Source of the DNA: Owenia fusiformis
Lineage: Eukaryota > Annelida > Polychaeta > Sabellida > Oweniidae
DNA length: 64,000 nt
Direction: 5' to 3'
NCBI GenBank assembly: GCA_903813345.2
Contig: CAIIXF020000005.1
Coordinates: 5,673,375 to 5,737,374, forward strand
Positions 59,401 through 64,000 of the stretch are shown here, piece after piece (within the stretch, counting starts at the first letter, position 1; the number at the start of each line of letters is the position of its first letter). The position numbers and the translations under genes were made by a program. Under the pieces are notes generated by a model. The model was not told the DNA's origin. It was given only the letters and a program-made list of their open reading frames with translations, and did not search any database.

Positions 59401-62400
59401 TCTCTGGACCAAATATAGACAACGTTACTTTGCAAGGTGCTACTGGAACATCTTCTCATGTAAGTCCAATAGGCCTGCTCATAGGAAAGATGACTATAGG
59501 TGTATTTCTAAGTCCCACAATGTTTAGATCTTAAGTACTGAATATAGGTGCACTGTATAATATTATACTAGACAATGGCACCTCTTCTTTTTGATCTATT
59601 ATCGCTATTCAATAACATGTAATTTATCTCAATAATTCTTAATATAGGGCCAGATGAAGGCCGAAGGCACCCTTGCAACGTATGTGTATGCGATAGACTT
59701 GGTCGATTACAAAGGTAGGAATAGACATTTCGACGAAGACGGTGATAAAGAAGTGATAACTGCATGCAGAACTCATTTAGGAATGTGTGGCATCATCTAT
59801 AATACAACCATAAGGGTAACTATTTTAAAAGATACAATGGTGGAAGGGGCGTAGTATGAGAAGGAATGAAATACACAATCGGCCAAACGTACAGTGTCAA
59901 CCAACCCCTCCAACACCAAACACGGTCAGACAAACTAAGCAAGCAATACAAGATCATTAAGACTCTGAATATGGCTGAATAGCCAGTTTGTTACACTGAT
60001 CGACCTAAGCAAGCAATATAAGATCATTAAGACTCTGAATATGGCTGAATAGCCAGTTTGTTACACTGATCGACCTAAGCAAGCAATACAAGATCATTAA
60101 GACTCTGAATATGGCTGAATAGCCAGTTTGTTACACTGATCGACCTAAGCAAGCAATACAAGATCATTTAGACTCTGAATATGGCTGAATAGCCAGTTTA
60201 TTACACTGATCGACCTAAGCAAGCAATAAAAGATCATTAAGACTCTGAATATTATGGCTGAATAGCCAGTTTATTACACTGATCGACCTAAGCAAGCAAT
60301 AAAAGATCATTAAGACTCTGAATATGGCTGAATAGCCAGTTTGTTACACTGATCGACCTAAGCAAGCAATACAAGATCATTAAGACTCTGAATATGGCTG
60401 AATAGCCAGTTTGTTACACTGATCGACCTAAGCAAGCAATACAAGATCATTAAGACTCTGAATATGGCTGAATAGCCAGTTTGTTACACTGATCGACCTA
60501 AGCAAGCAATACAAGATCATTAAGACTCTGAATATGGCTGAATAGCCAGTTTATTACACTGATCGACCTAAGCAAGCAATAAAAGATCATTAAGACTCTG
60601 AATATTATGGCTGAATAGCCAGTTTGTTACACTGATCGACCTAAGCAAGCAATAAAAGATCATTAAGACTCTGAATATGGCTGAATAGCCAGTTTATTAC
60701 ACTGATCGACCTAAGCAAGCAATTCGAGATCATTTAGACTCTGAATATGGCTGAATAGCCAGTTTATTACACTGATCGACCTAAGCAAGCAATAAAAGAT
60801 CATTAAGACTCTGAATATTATGGCTGAATAGCCAGTTTATTACACTGATCGACCTAAGCAAGCAATAAAAGATCATTAAGACTCTGAATATTATGGCTGA
60901 ATAGCCAGTTTGTAATACTGAATGATCGACCTTATCAAAATATGTCCGCCGAGATACATAAAATCTGTAAAATTCGGCTCTTTGCTACCGATTCCAATAT
61001 CTTTAAAAATCCATAATTCAAATCCTAGCCCCTTTCCGTCCAATACATATGTGAGTCATTTTTATTGTTTCCGATTGTACATTTGACACGTAGGTGGTTA
61101 AAGACACAGTGGTCAAGTTCAGCAAAACACATATGAAGGCTTCTGACATCGTAACGAACCAAGATAATCGTAAAGCAGTCGTCATGGATAATGCTGGAAT
61201 GCTTATCATGTGGAGAATGTTCACGAGTGCTACTGACGAACAAATCATGGCAAGAAACACAGATCCGCTTCAAAGACCACCACTTAATTGGGATCCGGCT
61301 GATGATGTTACCACTGTATGGTATGTTAAACAATCACATTACAGTTATAGATATATCAAAAATACAAGGTGGGCCAAAAAACGCCACTTTTTTTCAAGAC
61401 ACTACAACTTTTTTATTTTCCAACAGTACATACCCCAGATTTTGCAGTTGAATAGTGCCAGGGGTTCTTAGTAATAATATAGTGTAACAAGTCCTTCAAC
61501 TTGGATTATATTTGATCTAAAAGAGGAGTTCCATTGGTCCGCCACCCTATTTAATGATATATTTTAGTTTTACCCGCCTTGCTGATATAGCAGTATTAAT
61601 GAAATGTTCAGTAGCTAAGTTTTTTTCAACATGTCTTGATTGCCAGCTTTAGTTGAGCAATTTTCTAGATTGGGTGACTTCATACAATCTCCTGCAGACC
61701 TTCCCATACCCTATACTCACTGGGGTTTGCATCAGGGCTATTAGCTTGGTGATCCTCAGGCCGATCAGTTCAGGAACATTTTGCAAATTATGCTTACTAG
61801 TATTTCTCATGGTACACCACATGTTTAAGTGAGACGCTGGTGACATATTTTATTCAAGTAAAAGTGTATTATTCATGATCCATTGCTAGATAACAACCTC
61901 AAGTTTCATTTGGTATGCAAATTATGATTTTGTATCAAAAATTAAAAAAGTTGTAGCATTTCGAAAAAAAAGTGGCGTTTTTTGGCCCACCCTGTAGTAT
62001 TCACATAAATTCTAATCAACACCATCATATGTATTCAAAATAAATAATTTTTTAAATTAGTTTTTCTGAGAAAATATGGCCTTTTTTCCTTAAATCGCCA
62101 TGATCCAAAACAACTATAAACGGAACACTTCCTGAGTGGATTAGCTTTGTCCCAAAGACGATGAATTTACATATGCTTTGAGACACTACAGATATTAAAA
62201 ATATTATGACTAAACGTATTTCTGTAAAATTCTTTTACGATAAAAATACAGGACAATAAACCCAGTTGATGATGTTGACATCAGACCTAACAAAGAACCA
62301 TTTGAGGACAAGTGGCGACTAAGTGATGGAAGAGAAGTGACTGGTACTGCAGACTACAGGATGGCATCTGAGACCATGTTGTTCACTGCGTGGACAGGCC

Positions 62401-63505
62401 CTGATATCCATCTTAGGAACGATATTGCTTGGGCTACTGCTGAGTCAGTAGACTTCTCAGCAAGTCAAAAAACAATTGAGGTACAATGCAATCAAACACA
62501 TGTCGACATCTGCAAGGCATTTGATCCGAGAGCTACTGGACTGATGCTAATGCACAGAGCAGAGTTGATTTAGTGTAGCTACAATTAACCCTTACAGTTG
62601 TGTGAGAAGGTTTTAGTCAAATAGAGGGGGGTCTTGTAGCTAGACTGAGATCATTGTGCACTGATAAATCTATGATTGACGTCTCTTACTAAATAGATTG
62701 ATAATATATCGAAATCTAGATTTACTTATCGCTAATTACTGAACGCCCCCTCGAAACAATACTCTTTCTGACAAAGTTGTCTCATATTACAGAATTTCAT
62801 GGACGTATACGAAACTGCAATGAAAAGGTTGGGCTCGTACAGATCATTTGGAATTTTCCGTTGGTTAAGCCACAAGGATACCCCCACATTAGCTAATACT
62901 AAGGTATTTACCTATTTTCACTGACAAAAAAGTCTACCTGCTAATATTACCTATCACACTACCCTACCACGTGACCACATTTAAAAATGATACAGGGTAC
63001 GGATAAGTTGCAAATGGAGCGGGTATTCTCTATCTTTGTCCATTGGGCTTTTCTGGTAATAATACGTTGCAAACTGCTCGATGAATCTATACTATGTATA
63101 GTAGAACACTTAGAATATGTGTAAAATCTAGTATACATTCAGATCTATGGAAATAAACAAACGTCCTCCATTTGCAACTTCCCCGTAGCCTGTACTTCTT
63201 TTAAAGGAATACAGGATACAGTATGGGGGTATAGTAGTGTGCCTATATATGGAGTGGAGTTGCCACCTTTTGTATTTTTACACTAAAAATATGATTAGTT
63301 TATCTCAAAACTTAACTTGCAAGGTGGGTGGGTTCATGTGGCAACGTTAGCAACGTTAGCAACACAAATTAATACTTCAGTTCGATGATTACAGGTTGCT
63401 AATGACTTTAATCTGGTCTTGGAATTGGAGCTGACGTCATCTTGTGAACCTTGTAACAAGCATTTGTTGGAAGAAATAACTAGGGACAAAGTCTGGAGTG
63501 CAACG
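50455..63505 (+). CDS. Secreted or ER-targeted FAD-dependent oxidase, aldonolactone-oxidase-like (copy B), 3' end outside the window
   Basis: Coding blocks: 50455-50487, 55451-55609, 57580-57732, 59319-59459, 59648-59815, 61094-61320 joined to 62252-62480 (phase 2), 62793-62903 and 63395-63505, giving 444 codons in phase with copy A. The last exon, about 105 codons with the expected HWGK motif, lies beyond 64,000. Exon 1 encodes MQFLALLGATF, a hydrophobic start like that of A. RPYGGRHSWAPLFAD (His about residue 86) is the FAD-loop segment and LQGATGTSSH follows. In the block at 59,648, 34 of 56 residues equal copy A by eye. No stop or frameshift is seen, so it looks intact. Intron 1 is about 5 kb and full of mobile DNA. 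Substrate unknown. Confidence 0.85.
50720..51604 (-). repeat. ACGG repeat family, copy C (reverse orientation, one end lost)
   Basis: Reads in reverse: CCGTCCGTC-type tract near 50,740, then about five units of about 150 bp containing AAATGGCGGCCATTTT and GACAAAGGAGCT. It ends GTTCGGTGGGATTTGCTACT and GGAGTTGCTGTTTTCTAGTT. The terminal 12-mer GTTCGGTGGGAT is present only at this end; its partner beyond the CCGTCC tract is missing. Located in oxidase B intron 1. Confidence 0.7.
51596..51691 (+). repeat. Duplicated 95-bp segment, copy 2
   Basis: Nearly identical to 48,254-48,348. It follows directly on the end of ACGG-family copy C. Confidence 0.75.
52141..54046. mobile_element. Non-autonomous DNA element with CACGGTG ends and a 5-bp target duplication
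   Basis: The terminal inverted repeats are about 69 bp with a single mismatch (52,141-52,209 and 53,978-54,046) and start CACGGTGACCAAGAGTTAAC. GACTA flanks both sides (52,136-52,140 and 54,047-54,051). The 1.9 kb interior has no transposase frame but repeats short motifs such as TAGACGTG and AAACGTT. CAC-NNTG ends with 5-bp duplications are typical of Transib and RAG-like transposons. Chapaev/CACTA-type elements are the alternative, though they usually make shorter duplications. It lies in oxidase B intron 1. Confidence 0.75.
55691..55762 (+). repeat. tRNA-like sequence, probably a SINE head or tRNA pseudogene
   Basis: A 72-base stretch with box A TGGCTCAGGTG (55,698) and box B GGTTCGATTCT (55,741). 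A partial acceptor stem (GCCC with GGGC) and a weak anticodon arm with loop CTCGAGA (CGA at the anticodon position) can be drawn. The T stem barely pairs, so it is not a functional tRNA. It lies 80 bp after an oxidase B exon. Confidence 0.4.
56575..56866 (+). repeat. Diverged copy of the repeat at 39,935
   Basis: Shares GCATCTTTGAAAAAGTGTGT, the following AAATATCTC...GATTGACTTTATTAT order and the closing ATGGATCTAAAA with 39,935-40,155. No clear ends are visible. It lies in oxidase B intron 2. Confidence 0.5.
58078..59207 (+). repeat. ACGG repeat family, copy D, with internal tandem units
   Basis: Begins AACAACGGCAACGCC and ATCCCATCGAAC. About five units of 130-165 bp follow, each with TTCAAAATGGCCGCCTTCTA and TATAGTATTCACATACCAAA. 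It closes with a 60-bp GGAC tract (59,108-59,166) and GTTCGATGGGAT. Its terminal 12-mers differ from copies A and B at matching positions, so they remain perfect inverses. The AAAATGGCCGCC motif resembles a YY1 site, perhaps by chance. In oxidase B intron 3. Confidence 0.8.
59933..60925 (+). repeat. 70-bp satellite array in oxidase B
   Basis: About fourteen head-to-tail units of 70 bp, each containing CGACCTAAGCAAGCAAT and TGGCTGAATAGCCAGTTT. Some are lengthened to 73 bp by an extra ATT. GGCTGAATAGCC is a small hairpin in every unit. The units are almost identical, suggesting recent expansion. It lies in the intron after the 59,648 exon. Confidence 0.93.
61365..61994. mobile_element. TA-flanked mariner-like MITE in oxidase B
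   Basis: The right end is the inverse of CAGGGTGGGCCAAAAAACGC. The left end reads CAAGGTGGGCCAAAAAACGC. TA lies at 61,363-61,364 and 61,995-61,996. The end style resembles that of the element at 24,791, but only short frames lie inside. Confidence 0.75.
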
Positions 63506-64000
63506 GTATTTAGTAATAAAATACTATTCTGTAGTGAATCTTATGTATTGATGCTTTCTTCAAAAAAACTATCATACGCGAATCATGACATTTCTGGCCT
63601 AAGTTCGTTCAATGGCTAAAAAACGTCCGACGACCTAGGGCTCAGTTGTTTGAATTTGGCGGCATATACAGTTAGCAGTTTCAACGTTCACTTCAAAATT
63701 CAAACCTCAGACTGTATGAGTTCATAATACTTCTAAAAATGTTTTGGTTTATGGAATTAATTTATGCACGGAACGAAGCCATTATTCTAGCCTTCAAACA
63801 GTACCTCATGTCACTAACAACTTATTGATTCTTGGGCTCAACTTATTCGATAAAGCACGATAATTCGAATTCTAATATGATACGTGACGTCACACTAGCT
63901 AGAACAATTGATTTACTGGTCTATATTGGAGTATGTATGACCAATGAAATTCATAAATGCAAAAAATCATGTTTCTTGTCTGTTTATCATATTAGAATCG
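63506..64000 (+). other. Last visible intron of oxidase B
   Basis: It begins at the donor GTATTT and is not closed within the window. No other feature is seen in it. Confidence 0.6.

Overview
This window looks like animal nuclear DNA. It is AT-rich, and its genes are split by GT-AG introns and packed with small DNA transposons, microsatellites and minisatellites. A Toll-like receptor of the multiple-cysteine-cluster type, with two LRR C-terminal caps and an internal N-terminal cap, points to a protostome. Together with the repeat style I would guess a marine lophotrochozoan (mollusc, annelid, brachiopod or similar), but the phylum cannot be fixed from the sequence. All recognised genes lie on the + strand. 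I saw no bacterial-type operons, CRISPR arrays, rRNA genes or convincing functional tRNA genes.

Layout: 1-7.4 kb is intergenic, with a hAT-like MITE and a mariner relic. About 7.4-21.3 kb is the ribosome-biogenesis gene NOC3L (15 exons recognised, 12,260-20,099, plus a candidate 3-codon first exon at 7,426); its long first intron is a cluster of nested palindromes. 24,084-38,857 is a complete nine-exon gene (549 codons) for a secreted or ER-targeted FAD-dependent oxidase of the VAO/aldonolactone-oxidase type (copy A). 40,670-44,474 is an intronless Toll-like receptor broken by one frameshift. 44.5-50.4 kb is repeat-rich intergenic DNA, including a 1 kb pentamer satellite. 50,455 to the window end is a second copy of the oxidase (copy B) with the same exon phases as A; its last exon lies beyond the window.

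The two oxidases are tandem paralogues flanking the receptor. Each starts with an 11-codon hydrophobic exon, then carries the FAD-binding domain and, in A, a C-terminal HWGK motif. Nothing in the sequence ties the receptor functionally to the oxidases.

Most of the remaining sequence is mobile DNA. There are mariner/Tc1-like elements with TA duplications (three holding internally deleted transposase remnants), hAT-like elements with apparent 5-bp target duplications, and a 1.9 kb element with CACGGTG ends and a 5-bp duplication. There is also a foldback element with terminal 16-bp subrepeats and a 13-bp target duplication, and four copies of a family with covarying terminal palindromes. The most unusual observation is a 32-bp minisatellite in oxidase A that runs into, and seems to derive from, the 5' edge of its own coding exon. 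Exon boundaries were read by eye from reading frame, splice consensus and A/B comparison.
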